Assembly: GCA_005778115.1 (NCBI GenBank) | Contig: SXKJ01000120.1 | Coordinates: 1-33,431, forward strand | DNA: 33,431 nt | DNA from: Planctomyces sp. | GTDB lineage: Bacteria; Planctomycetota; Planctomycetia; Planctomycetales; Planctomycetaceae | Direction of reading: 5' to 3' | In this document: positions 8,128-16,416 of the stretch, one piece after another | Layout: the number at the start of each line of letters is the position of its first letter | Numbering within the stretch: position 1 is the first letter of the stretch | Notes under the pieces: generated by a model | Seen by the model: only the letters and a program-made list of their open reading frames with translations | Told to the model about the DNA's origin: nothing | The model's database searches: none | Program-made: the position numbers and the translations under genes

Positions 8128-9633
8128 GTGCCCGCCCGCAATCCATTTCCGCCCGTCAGTCTAAAAACGCTTCTCCCGGACGCTCAGTTCGTTGGTGATG
8201 ACGACATCGTCGTCACACACGCGACCGAACGCAGTGACTTAGTCAGCCATGGCAGTTTATTCGCCGCGATTCCCGGTACACGACGCAACGGTGAAGAGTT
8301 CGCTCACGATGCTGTACTGCGCGGCGCGGAGGCATTGCTGCTCAGCCGCGAACTGCCTGACTTGCCCGTACTGCAATGCGTCGTCCCCGATGTCCGCCGA
8401 GCGTTCGCGCTGTTGTGTGATGCTCTGGCCGGGCACCCTTCGCGATCTTTGAAGCTGGCCGGAGTCACCGGGACGAACGGCAAGACGACGACCACTTGGA
8501 TGATTCGTTCGACCCTGCGCGCGGCCGGCAATCAGACGGGAATCTTGGGGACGATCGAATACAACGACGGCTCACGACGCGAACGAGCCGGCCTGACGAC
8601 TCCCGATTCGCAAGTCTTGTCGAATTGGCTGGCCTCAATGGTCGCGGCGGGGACGACTCACGCGGCGATGGAACTTTCGAGCCATGCCCTCGACCAGGGT
8701 CGTGCCTGCGGCACGCAGTTCGACGCGGCCGTCGTGACCAATATCACCCAGGACCATTTCGATTATCACAAGGACTTCGGAGCTTACCTCGCGGCGAAGT
8801 CGCGGATTGTCGAGCACCTCAAGCCGGGCGGAGTGCTCGTGCTGAACGCGGACGATGAACGCAGCTCGTCAATCGCACGGTTGCTGCCGGCGAATCGGCG
8901 ATTGTTGACGTTTGGCATTGATCGCGAAGCGGACGTGACCGCGCCGATCTTGGACGAATCCGCAGCGGGAACTCGATTTGTCCTGGGCTGCGGTTCCGAG
9001 GCGGAAGAGGTCTTCACGCCATTGATCGGCCGATACAACGTCGCGAACGCTTTGGCTGCCGCCGCGGTCGCTCATCATTTTGGAGTGCCACTCAAGACGA
9101 TTGCGCTGGGCATCGGATTGCTCGGTGCCGTTCCGGGACGCATGGAGCGTGTGATCGCCGGCCAGGCGTTCGACGTGTTTGTGGACTTCGCGCATACGGA
9201 AGACGCGCTGGCACGCAGTCTCGCCAATTTGCGACGAGTCTGTTCGCAGCGAATCATCATCGTATTCGGGGCCGGGGGAGATCGCGATCGCAACAAGCGG
9301 CCGAAGATGGCGCGAGCGGCGTCGGCAGCGGACTTGATCGTCATCACCAGCGACAACCCGCGCACCGAAGATCCTCAGCTCATCGTCGATGACATCCTCG
9401 CCGGCTTCGCGCCGAGCTTTCCGCCGCTGCACGTCGAACTCGATCGTCGCACCGCCATCTCGTGGGCTCTCGATCAAGCTCGCCCTGGCGACTGCGTGCT
9501 CATCGCCGGCAAAGGACACGAGACCGAACAGATCATCGGCACGAAGCGTTTCCCGTTTGATGACCGCGAGGTCGCCGGAGCGGCGCTGACAGGCGTGGGT
9601 CGAACGCTCGTGGAAGACGGAGCCTGGCGGTGA
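8128..9633 (+). CDS. murE: UDP-N-acetylmuramoyl-L-alanyl-D-glutamate ligase adding the third stem residue
   Basis: Cytoplasmic ATP-dependent Mur ligase that adds residue 3 to UDP-MurNAc-L-Ala-D-Glu. It has the P-loop GTNGKTTT at 115-122, the carbamylated-lysine region AAKSR with Lys224, and the late motif DNPRTEDP at 409-416. DNPR is the form associated with meso-diaminopimelate-specific MurE, so meso-DAP is the likely substrate (family knowledge). The PDYAHTPD-type motif appears as FVDFAHTEDAL. 501 residues is normal length. The start is the GTG with AAGGAGG in front. murF begins inside the murE stop codon (GTGA overlap), so translation is coupled. Confidence 0.96.
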   Translation: MPARNPFPPVSLKTLLPDAQFVGDDDIVVTHATERSDLVSHGSLFAAIPGTRRNGEEFAHDAVLRGAEALLLSRELPDLPVLQCVVPDVRRAFALLCDALAGHPSRSLKLAGVTGTNGKTTTTWMIRSTLRAAGNQTGILGTIEYNDGSRRERAGLTTPDSQVLSNWLASMVAAGTTHAAMELSSHALDQGRACGTQFDAAVVTNITQDHFDYHKDFGAYLAAKSRIVEHLKPGGVLVLNADDERSSSIARLLPANRRLLTFGIDREADVTAPILDESAAGTRFVLGCGSEAEEVFTPLIGRYNVANALAAAAVAHHFGVPLKTIALGIGLLGAVPGRMERVIAGQAFDVFVDFAHTEDALARSLANLRRVCSQRIIIVFGAGGDRDRNKRPKMARAASAADLIVITSDNPRTEDPQLIVDDILAGFAPSFPPLHVELDRRTAISWALDQARPGDCVLIAGKGHETEQIIGTKRFPFDDREVAGAALTGVGRTLVEDGAWR

Positions 9634-11120
9634 CACACACATCACTCACTTCATTAGCGAACGCGACGCGCGGTGCGTTGATCGGAGGACCGTCCGAAGA
9701 CGCCCGCTGTGGTCGCGTGATGATCGACTCGCGGCTGATCCTGCCGGGCGATTTGTTCTGGGCGTTGCCCGGCGAACATCACGACGGGCACGACTTCCTG
9801 GCGGAGGCTCAGCAACGCGGAGCCAGCGCGGCCGTCGTGCAATTTGATCGACTGCCCCAAGCTCAACAACTCTGGCAGAACGGAGCGCAGCACAGTCCTG
9901 AGTCACCGTTGATTGTGGTCGAGAACACGCTGACCGCGCTTGCCGAGTATGCTCACTGGCATCGGCCGAACCACGAAGCGTTGGTCATCGGCGTCACAGG
10001 CAGCTTCGGCAAGACCACGACTCGCGAGATGATTCACGCGGTACTCTCGGCGTCGCATTCGGGCATTCGCAGTGTGAAAAACTTCAACAATCACATCGGC
10101 TTGCCGCTGAGCGTGCTCGAGCTGAATCGAAGCCACGACTTTGCCGTGTTCGAGATGGGCGCGTCGGCGCTCGACGAGATCGCCTTGCTGGCGGAGATCG
10201 CTCGGCCGGACATTGGCGTCATCACCGGCATCGGTCTGGCGCATGTGGAAGGGTTCGGCTCTCCGGAAGGAATCATTCGCGGCAAAGGTGAATTGCTGGA
10301 GGCATTGCCTCTGAGCGGATTCGCGATTGTCCCCGGTGACGATCCCGTAACGCGCGCGATGGCCAGCCGTGCTCGGTGTCCCGTGCTGTTCGTCGGCGAG
10401 TCGGAGATCAATCATGTGCGTGCGACGAACGTGCGACTGGCCAATCAACGTCTGACCTTCGAGGTCGAACAGATCGAATACACGGTTCCCGTCAGCGGCC
10501 GGCACTTCCTGACGGCCGCGTTGTCCGCGTTGACGATTGCGAATGAAATCGGAATCTCACCGACGAACATCGCCAAAGGATTCGCGAGTTTTCAAGCCGC
10601 TCCGGGACGATGCCAGGTGCATCACATCGGCCCGTGGATCGTGATCGACGACACCTACAACGCGAATCCCGCGTCGATGCGCGCCGCCTGCATCACGCTG
10701 CGTGACTGGCAAGGAGCCAACAAACGGCTGCTCATCACGGGCGACATGCTGGAACTGGGAACGCACGCCGAGCAGTCCCACATCGAACTGGGCCGCTCCG
10801 CCGCCGAGATCGCGGTCGATGGCTTGTTCGTCATCGGCGAGCACGCCGATCTTGTAGTACGCGGAGCACTCGCCGGTGGCCTGCGACCCAGCCGATTGGC
10901 TCAATGCGATGACCTGGAGATCCTGTTGACCGCTCTCGATTGTGTGCTCGAACCGGGCGATGTCTTGCTCGTGAAAGGCTCACGCGGAATGCGCATGGAA
11001 CGTGTCATCGCATGGCTGCGCGAGAAAGCGGAGGGAGCGGAGGTCAGAGATCAGGGTTTAGTCCCAAACAAATCCTCGAACATGTTCTCAAGTCCCCGCC
11101 CCCTAGCCCCTAACCCCTAG
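9630..11120 (+). CDS. murF: UDP-MurNAc-tripeptide--D-Ala-D-Ala ligase
   Basis: Adds D-Ala-D-Ala to complete the pentapeptide precursor in the cytoplasm. The Mur ligase P-loop reads [11 protein letters not shown] at 124-134 (Phe in place of the common Asn), and family landmarks [11 protein letters not shown] and [12 protein letters not shown] follow. It starts with GTG overlapping the murE stop. The conserved MurF end is near residue 464 (AWLREKAE); the final ~30 residues (…[12 protein letters not shown]…PRPLAPNP) have no MurF counterpart I know and are encoded by a repetitive C-rich stretch (11090-11128) containing cccctagcccctaacccc, so the tail appears to come from repeat invasion. mraY starts 11 bp later. 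Confidence 0.95.
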   Translation: MTHTSLTSLANATRGALIGGPSEDARCGRVMIDSRLILPGDLFWALPGEHHDGHDFLAEAQQRGASAAVVQFDRLPQAQQLWQNGAQHSPESPLIVVENTLTALAEYAHWHRPNHEALVIGVTGSFGKTTTREMIHAVLSASHSGIRSVKNFNNHIGLPLSVLELNRSHDFAVFEMGASALDEIALLAEIARPDIGVITGIGLAHVEGFGSPEGIIRGKGELLEALPLSGFAIVPGDDPVTRAMASRARCPVLFVGESEINHVRATNVRLANQRLTFEVEQIEYTVPVSGRHFLTAALSALTIANEIGISPTNIAKGFASFQAAPGRCQVHHIGPWIVIDDTYNANPASMRAACITLRDWQGANKRLLITGDMLELGTHAEQSHIELGRSAAEIAVDGLFVIGEHADLVVRGALAGGLRPSRLAQCDDLEILLTALDCVLEPGDVLLVKGSRGMRMERVIAWLREKAEGAEVRDQGLVPNKSSNMFSSPRPLAPNP

Positions 11121-11131
11121 CCCCTCCCAAT

Positions 11132-12235
11132 ATGCTCGTCTGGCTTCTGCACCATTTCAGCTCGTTCTTTGAACGCTTCGAGCAGACGTTCTCCGGCGAC
11201 TCGCGTGTGTTCCTGACCGCGCGCACGGCAATCGCGGGAATGACGTCCTTTCTGCTGTGCATCGTCTTCGGCCCACTGGCGATTCGCTGGTTGCAACGCC
11301 GCTTTCTCGAACGGATCGGCAGCGATTCGGAACAGCTCAACCAATTGCATGCGTCCAAAAATCGCACACCGACCATGGGCGGACTGTTCGTCATGGGAGC
11401 CGTCACGCTGGCCACATTGATGTGGGGCAATCTCTCAAACGTCTACGTCATCCTCGGTCTCGTGACGACGATCGGCTTCGCGACGTTGGGTGCGGTCGAT
11501 GACTGGATCAAGCTCAGTACATCACGAAACGGCTTGAAGGCCGGCACAAAAATGGCCGTGCAGATTGTGTTGTCGATCGGCATCGCCACGACGTTGTACT
11601 TCCAGCAGTGGGGCCAGCCGCATCAATGGGAAGTCATCTGGCCCATAGGTAATGCCGCTCTGTGTCTGGGAGCCTCCTGGGTGCTGTGGGCCATTCTGGT
11701 GATGGTCGGCAGTTCCAACGGCGTGAACCTGACCGACGGCTTGGATGGACTCGCCAGCGGATGCACGATCTTCGCCGGCTCGGCGTTTGTCGTACTGGTC
11801 TACCTCGCGGGACATCGGACGTTCTCCGAGTACCTCAGCATTCCGCATGTCGTCGGTGCGGGAGAACTGGCCGTCGTGATCGGCGCGCTGGTCGGCGCGA
11901 TGCTGGGCTTCCTGTGGTTCAACTGCCATCCGGCCCAAGTCTTCATGGGAGACACCGGTTCGCTGCCGGTCGGAGCGTTGCTCGGTCTGGCCGCGTTGGT
12001 CACGAAGCAAGAGTTCTTGCTGGCGATCGTCGGCGGCGTCTTCGTCGTCGAGACGCTGAGCGTTATCGCTCAAGTGTTTCACTTCAAACGGACTCGCGAA
12101 AAGCTGCTGCTGTGCAGTCCGTTACACAATCACTATCTGTTCGCCGGGCACCATGAAATGAAAATCGTGGTCCGCTTCTGGATCATCTCGGCCCTGCTGG
12201 CCTTGCTCGCCGTGGCGAGTTTGAAGATTCGGTAA
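11132..12235 (+). CDS. mraY: Phospho-N-acetylmuramoyl-pentapeptide transferase
   Basis: Integral membrane enzyme that moves phospho-MurNAc-pentapeptide onto undecaprenyl phosphate, making lipid I. Diagnostic motifs: TPTMGG near residue 76, [33 protein letters not shown], and the C-terminal [19 protein letters not shown]. About ten hydrophobic segments and 367 residues fit MraY. The DNA just before the ATG is C-rich (cccctcccaat) and lacks a Shine-Dalgarno match, an oddity likely caused by the repeat that extended murF. In the standard dcw order murD, ftsW and murG would follow; here a long palindrome and an unrelated gene follow instead. Confidence 0.96.
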   Translation: MLVWLLHHFSSFFERFEQTFSGDSRVFLTARTAIAGMTSFLLCIVFGPLAIRWLQRRFLERIGSDSEQLNQLHASKNRTPTMGGLFVMGAVTLATLMWGNLSNVYVILGLVTTIGFATLGAVDDWIKLSTSRNGLKAGTKMAVQIVLSIGIATTLYFQQWGQPHQWEVIWPIGNAALCLGASWVLWAILVMVGSSNGVNLTDGLDGLASGCTIFAGSAFVVLVYLAGHRTFSEYLSIPHVVGAGELAVVIGALVGAMLGFLWFNCHPAQVFMGDTGSLPVGALLGLAALVTKQEFLLAIVGGVFVVETLSVIAQVFHFKRTREKLLLCSPLHNHYLFAGHHEMKIVVRFWIISALLALLAVASLKIR

Positions 12236-12255
12236 CTGCGAACATGCAACGCGAA

Positions 12256-12507
12256 GCGTAAGTTTTGAAGTTGCGCCTTTCAGTCGCGAAGCGACGTCAG
12301 CATATAGCTGCGGGCGTCAGCCCGCAGATAAGCGTTGGAATTCGACTTTGAGCCGCGAAGCGGCGACAGCAGATTGCTGTCACGCAGAATGCTGTCGCCG
12401 CTTCGCGGCTAGAAGAACTACTTCCAACGATTCCTTGCGCTTACGCCCAAGGCTATCTGCTAACGTCGCTTCGCGACTCCTGAACAGCGCAGCTTCAAAA
12501 CTCACGC
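12256..12507. repeat. Long imperfect palindrome of about 250 bp (family F4)
   Basis: The left arm (12256 to about 12371) can be aligned with the reverse complement of the right arm (about 12390-12507) along almost its entire length. The innermost 21 bp on each side (12351-12371 and 12390-12410, containing gccgcgaagcggcgacagc) are perfectly complementary around an 18-nt loop; the outer ends (gcgtaagttttgaag / cttcaaaactcacgc) are nearly so. The arms carry smaller palindromes such as tcgcgaagcga and tgcgggcgtcagcccgca. This fills most of the 379-bp gap between mraY and the next gene. No protein is encoded. It resembles a nested MITE-like element. Confidence 0.88.
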
Positions 12508-12600
12508 GTCGGGTTATTAGAGTCCCGCCGTTCGTCATCGCCGGACAGTCGGTTGAGCCACCGCTACACTCTCCCGTCATCAAATTCCCTCCTGCCCATT

Positions 12601-12606
12601 GAGGAG
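12601..12606 (+). promoter_or_regulatory. Ribosome binding site deciding the start of the PSCyt/PSD gene
   Basis: GAGGAG is eight bases before the ATG at 12615 but only two before the in-frame GTG at 12609, so the ATG is the better start. Confidence 0.7.
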
Positions 12607-12614
12607 CTGTGCTC

Positions 12615-15600
12615 ATGCGATTCACGCGTTTTCTCTTGTTGTTGTCGTGCTTGCTCGCCGTTCAGACCGCTCAAGCGGACGACGCGATTCTCTACAACCG
12701 CGACATTCGGCCGATCCTGACCGACATGTGCTTCCCGTGTCACGGGCCGGACAGTGCCGCTCGGAAGGGGGACTATCGGCTCGATCGCCGAGAGGATGCG
12801 ATCGGCAAGAAAGTCATCGTGCCCGGCAAGCCGGACGAAAGCGAAATGATGCGCCGCATTCTTTTCGCCGATGCCGACGAAGTGATGCCGCCGCCAGCCA
12901 TCAAGAAAACGCTTTCCGCGAAGCAGAAAGATCTGTTGAAGAAGTGGATCGCCGGAGGAGCCGAGTACCAGGCTCATTGGTCCTTCATCGCGCCGACTCG
13001 ACCCGCGTTGCCGAAGGTCAAGAACGAAGCTTGGGCAAAGAATCCCATCGACCGGTTTGTGCTCGCGAAGTTGGAAGCCGCTGGGCTGACTCCCGCCGCT
13101 GAAGCCGATCGGCGGACGCTGGCACGGCGAGTCAGTCTCGACATCACCGGCCTGCCCCCCAGCATTTCGTTGGTCGACGAGTTCGTCAACGACAGGTCTG
13201 ACAATGCCTATGAGAAACTGATCGACAAGCTGATGACCTCGAAGCAGTGGGGTGAGCATCGCGGGCGGTACTGGCTCGACGCCGCTCGGTACGCCGACAC
13301 GCACGGGATTCACTTCGACAACTACCGCGAGATTTGGGTCTATCGCGACTGGGTCATCAACGCCTTCAACCGCAACATGCCCTTCGATCAATTCACGGTC
13401 GAGCAAATTGCTGGCGACCTGCTGCCGAGCAAGACACTCGATCAAGAAGTCGCATCGGGCTTCAATCGCTGCAACATCACGACCAACGAAGGTGGCTCGA
13501 TCGCAGAGGAAGTCCTCGTCTCGTACACGCGCGATCGGACAGAGACTGTCTCGCAAGTGTGGCTGGGGCTGACGGCAGGGTGTGCGGTCTGTCATGACCA
13601 CAAGTTCGATCCGATCTCGCAGCGCGAGTTCTATTCGCTGGCGGCGTTCTTCAATAACACGACGCAAGGGGCGATGGACGGCAACATCCCCAACACGCCG
13701 CCGATCATCACCGTCCCCAAATCCGAAGATCGCGAGAAGTGGGATGCCGTCTCCGCCGCGCTGAAGGCGATGCGTGCCAAGCTGGAAGCTCGCAAGCAGG
13801 AGGCTCGTGCCGAGTACGACAAGTGGCTGGCCGAAGCGAAGGTCGAGCAACTCGCCGCGCTCGTGCCGACCGAGGGATTGAAACTCCACGCGCCGCTCAA
13901 CGAAGGGAGCGGCAACTCGCTGAAGCTGATCGTCGACGGTCAGGAGCGGACCACCGAAATCAAATCCGGTTTCGATTGGGTCGCCAACGGCAAGGTCGGA
14001 GCCAAGGCGATGGCCATCAAGATCGGCGATCACCCATTGCAGGTCGCCGATGCCGGGGACTTCGAGAAGGATCAAGGCTTCTCGGCGTCCGCGTGGGTCA
14101 AAATCACGAAGCGCAACCAAACCGGAGCCATCCTCGCACGCATGGATGGTCCCCCGACTCATCGCGGCTGGGATCTGTGGTTGCAGGCCGATAAGCCGGG
14201 CATGCACATCATCAATGCGTGGCAGACCGATGCTCTGAAAGTCGTCGGCAAGACGCCGCTGCAACCGAATCAATGGAATCACGTCTGTGTGACCTACGAC
14301 GGCTCCGGCAAAGCGGCCGGCGTGCGAGTCTTCGTCAACGGCGTGCAACAGGCGGTCGATGTCGAAGTCGATCTGCTCAAATCGACGATCCGCGGCGATA
14401 TCCCGCTGACGATCGGCCAGCGCAGCAAAGGAGAACGCCTGCAAAACGCCGTCCTGCAAGACGCTCGCGTTTATGGCCGAGCGCTCGCGAACAGCGAGAT
14501 CGAACAACTGACTCGCACGCCGCAAGCGGTCGAGTTGCTCGCAAAGCCCGCCGATAAGCGGACGCCGCTAGAGGTCAGCGAACTCGTCGACGGGTGGCTG
14601 GTCACGCTCGACGCTCCGTACCGAGAACTCAATGGCCAGATCGCCGCTGCTCAACAGGATGAAGTCGCGATCAAGTCGCGCGGTTCGATCGCCTACGTCA
14701 TGAACGAGAAATCGGAAGAGGCGATGGCCTACATCCTCTTTCGCGGCGAATACGACAAACGCAAAGACCCGGTGAAGCCGAGCACTCCCGCCGCGCTGCC
14801 GGCGTTCCCCAATGAAGCTCCGAAGAACCGCATCGGCTTCGCGAAATGGCTGCTGCAACCGGAGCACCCGCTGACCGCGCGCGTCAATGTGAATCGTTTC
14901 TGGCAAGAAGTCTTCGGTACCGGTCTCGTGAAGACCTCCGGAGACTTCGGCATCACCGGCGAACTGCCGTCCCATCCAGAGTTGCTCGACTGGCTGGCCG
15001 TCGACTTCCGCGAGTCCGGCTGGGACATCAAACGCTTCTTCAAGGCGGTCCTGATGTCGAACACCTACCGCCAATCGGCGGTCGTCACGCGAGACAAGTT
15101 GGAGAAAGACCCACAGAACCGACTGCTCTCCCGCGGCCCGCGCTTCCGCATGGATGCCGAAATGATCCGCGACTACTCACTGGCCACCAGCGGCCTGCTA
15201 GTCCCCAAGATCGGTGGACCCAGTGTGAAGCCCTATCAACCCGATGGCGTGTGGGAAGCGGTCGCAATGATCGGCAGCAACACCCGCGACTACAAACGAG
15301 ACACCGGCGAGAACCTCTATCGCCGCAGCCTCTACACATTCATCAAACGCGCGGCTCCGCCCGCTTCGATGGAGATCTTCAACGCGACCGCTCGCGAAAC
15401 CTGCATCGTCCGCCGCGACCGCACCAACACGCCGCTGCAAGCGCTCGTGACACTCAACGACGTGCAACACGTCGAAGCCGCGCGGCAATTGGCTCAATCC
15501 CTTTTACTGCCGGAATACAAACCCGATCCGAAAATCGACGATACGACTCTGCGATTGAATGACCTCGCCAAACGACTGCTGGCCCGTCCGTTCCGCGCCG

Positions 15601-15791
15601 AGGAACTTATCGTCGTCAAGAAATCGTTGGCGGAGTTACACGCCCACTACGAGGCCCATGCAGAGGAAGCCAAGCAATTGATCTCGTTCGGCGAATCGAA
15701 GCCGGACGAGCACGTTCATCCCGCCGATCTGGCCGCCTGGACGATGCTGGCCAACGAACTGCTGAACCTCGACGAAGTGCTGACGAAGTAA
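12615..15791 (+). CDS. Secreted PSCyt1-DUF1549-LamG-DUF1553 protein
   Basis: A 1058-residue planctomycete-type protein. A Sec signal peptide (MRFTRFLLLLSCLLAVQTAQA) is followed by a PSCyt1 domain (PF07635) with the haem-type motif CFPCH at 39-43 and the conserved MPPP, then DUF1549/PSCyt2 (PF07583) with LDITGLPPS and a second CxxCH in CAVCHDHKFDPIS. A concanavalin/LamG-like module (about 430-620: LHAPLNEGSGNS, FSASAWVKI, WNHVCVTYDGSGK) comes next, then DUF1553/PSD1 (PF07587) with NRFWQEVFGTGLVKTSGDFG and NTPLQALVTLNDV. Biochemical role is unknown; LamG suggests binding to a polysaccharide or surface ligand (inference). Unlike the other two PSCyt/PSD genes here it has no DUF1501 gene behind it and no palindrome inside it. 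Confidence 0.93.
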   Translation: MRFTRFLLLLSCLLAVQTAQADDAILYNRDIRPILTDMCFPCHGPDSAARKGDYRLDRREDAIGKKVIVPGKPDESEMMRRILFADADEVMPPPAIKKTLSAKQKDLLKKWIAGGAEYQAHWSFIAPTRPALPKVKNEAWAKNPIDRFVLAKLEAAGLTPAAEADRRTLARRVSLDITGLPPSISLVDEFVNDRSDNAYEKLIDKLMTSKQWGEHRGRYWLDAARYADTHGIHFDNYREIWVYRDWVINAFNRNMPFDQFTVEQIAGDLLPSKTLDQEVASGFNRCNITTNEGGSIAEEVLVSYTRDRTETVSQVWLGLTAGCAVCHDHKFDPISQREFYSLAAFFNNTTQGAMDGNIPNTPPIITVPKSEDREKWDAVSAALKAMRAKLEARKQEARAEYDKWLAEAKVEQLAALVPTEGLKLHAPLNEGSGNSLKLIVDGQERTTEIKSGFDWVANGKVGAKAMAIKIGDHPLQVADAGDFEKDQGFSASAWVKITKRNQTGAILARMDGPPTHRGWDLWLQADKPGMHIINAWQTDALKVVGKTPLQPNQWNHVCVTYDGSGKAAGVRVFVNGVQQAVDVEVDLLKSTIRGDIPLTIGQRSKGERLQNAVLQDARVYGRALANSEIEQLTRTPQAVELLAKPADKRTPLEVSELVDGWLVTLDAPYRELNGQIAAAQQDEVAIKSRGSIAYVMNEKSEEAMAYILFRGEYDKRKDPVKPSTPAALPAFPNEAPKNRIGFAKWLLQPEHPLTARVNVNRFWQEVFGTGLVKTSGDFGITGELPSHPELLDWLAVDFRESGWDIKRFFKAVLMSNTYRQSAVVTRDKLEKDPQNRLLSRGPRFRMDAEMIRDYSLATSGLLVPKIGGPSVKPYQPDGVWEAVAMIGSNTRDYKRDTGENLYRRSLYTFIKRAAPPASMEIFNATARETCIVRRDRTNTPLQALVTLNDVQHVEAARQLAQSLLLPEYKPDPKIDDTTLRLNDLAKRLLARPFRAEELIVVKKSLAELHAHYEAHAEEAKQLISFGESKPDEHVHPADLAAWTMLANELLNLDEVLTK

Positions 15792-15819
15792 TCCATCTCA
15801 GTATCTCAGAGACCAATTC

Positions 15820-16416
15820 ATGCCCCGCAAATCGACCGCCGAGATCGCTTCTCCCGACCTCATTGAACGGCGAATTCACATTGTTCGCGGACAGCGTGTG
15901 ATGCTGGATTCAGACCTCGCGGACCTCTACGGGACGACCACGATGGCACTCAACCAAGCGGTGAAGCGAAATCTCGACAGGTTCCCCGATGACTTTTCGT
16001 TTCACCTGACGGAGCCAGAGGTTGCAGCTTTGATATCACAAATTGTGATATCAAAGCCGGGCCGCGGAGGCCGCCGAAAGCCAACTCGCGTTTTCACGGA
16101 ACACGGCATCGCCATGCTCTCCAGCGTCTTGAATTCGTTGACCGCCGTGCGAGTCAACATTCAGATCATTCGCACGTTCGTCCGGTTGCGTCGTCTGCTC
16201 GCCACACCCGGCGAGTTGGTCACGCAGCTTCAGCAGTTGGCCGAGACCGTGCAACTGCATGACCGGCAAATCAAAACGATCACCGATGTGCTCACCAGGA
16301 TGATGGAACCACCTCCGGAACCGGCCAAGAAAGGTCGTATTGGATTTCAACCACCCGATTCCATGAGCGATCAATCGCCACCGCCCGCGATGCGCTCTAC
16401 ACGATCTCGCGAATGA
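15820..16416 (+). CDS. ORF6N domain protein
   Basis: A 198-residue protein of the ORF6N group (PF10543), a KilA-N-like DNA-binding domain common in phages and mobile regions. Family landmarks: ERRIHIVRGQRVMLDSDLADLYG at about 17-39, NQAVKRNLDRFPDDFSFHLT, the SQIVISK…GRGGRRK segment, and FTEHGIAMLSSVLNS. A C-terminal helix (LLATPGEL…QLAETVQLHDRQIKTI) likely forms a coiled coil, and GRIGFQPP is a typical ending. The last residues overlap the 3' end of the convergent DUF1501 gene by 20 bp. It is probably a DNA-binding regulator or a mobile-element relic; no target is evident. A 31-bp palindrome lies inside it. Confidence 0.88.
   Translation: MPRKSTAEIASPDLIERRIHIVRGQRVMLDSDLADLYGTTTMALNQAVKRNLDRFPDDFSFHLTEPEVAALISQIVISKPGRGGRRKPTRVFTEHGIAMLSSVLNSLTAVRVNIQIIRTFVRLRRLLATPGELVTQLQQLAETVQLHDRQIKTITDVLTRMMEPPPEPAKKGRIGFQPPDSMSDQSPPPAMRSTRSRE
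16027..16057. repeat. Perfect 31-bp palindrome inside the ORF6N gene
   Basis: Arms gctttgatatcacaa and ttgtgatatcaaagc are exactly complementary around a single central base. It encodes ALISQIVISKP, which agrees with the family sequence at this place, so it does not look like an inserted element. It could be an operator or chance. Confidence 0.8.

Noticed and set aside
12564-14525. Open frame of 653 codons on the minus strand
   Set aside because: It is antisense to the PSCyt/PSD gene, is Arg/Asp-rich in the way GC-rich shadow frames are, and shows no family motif.
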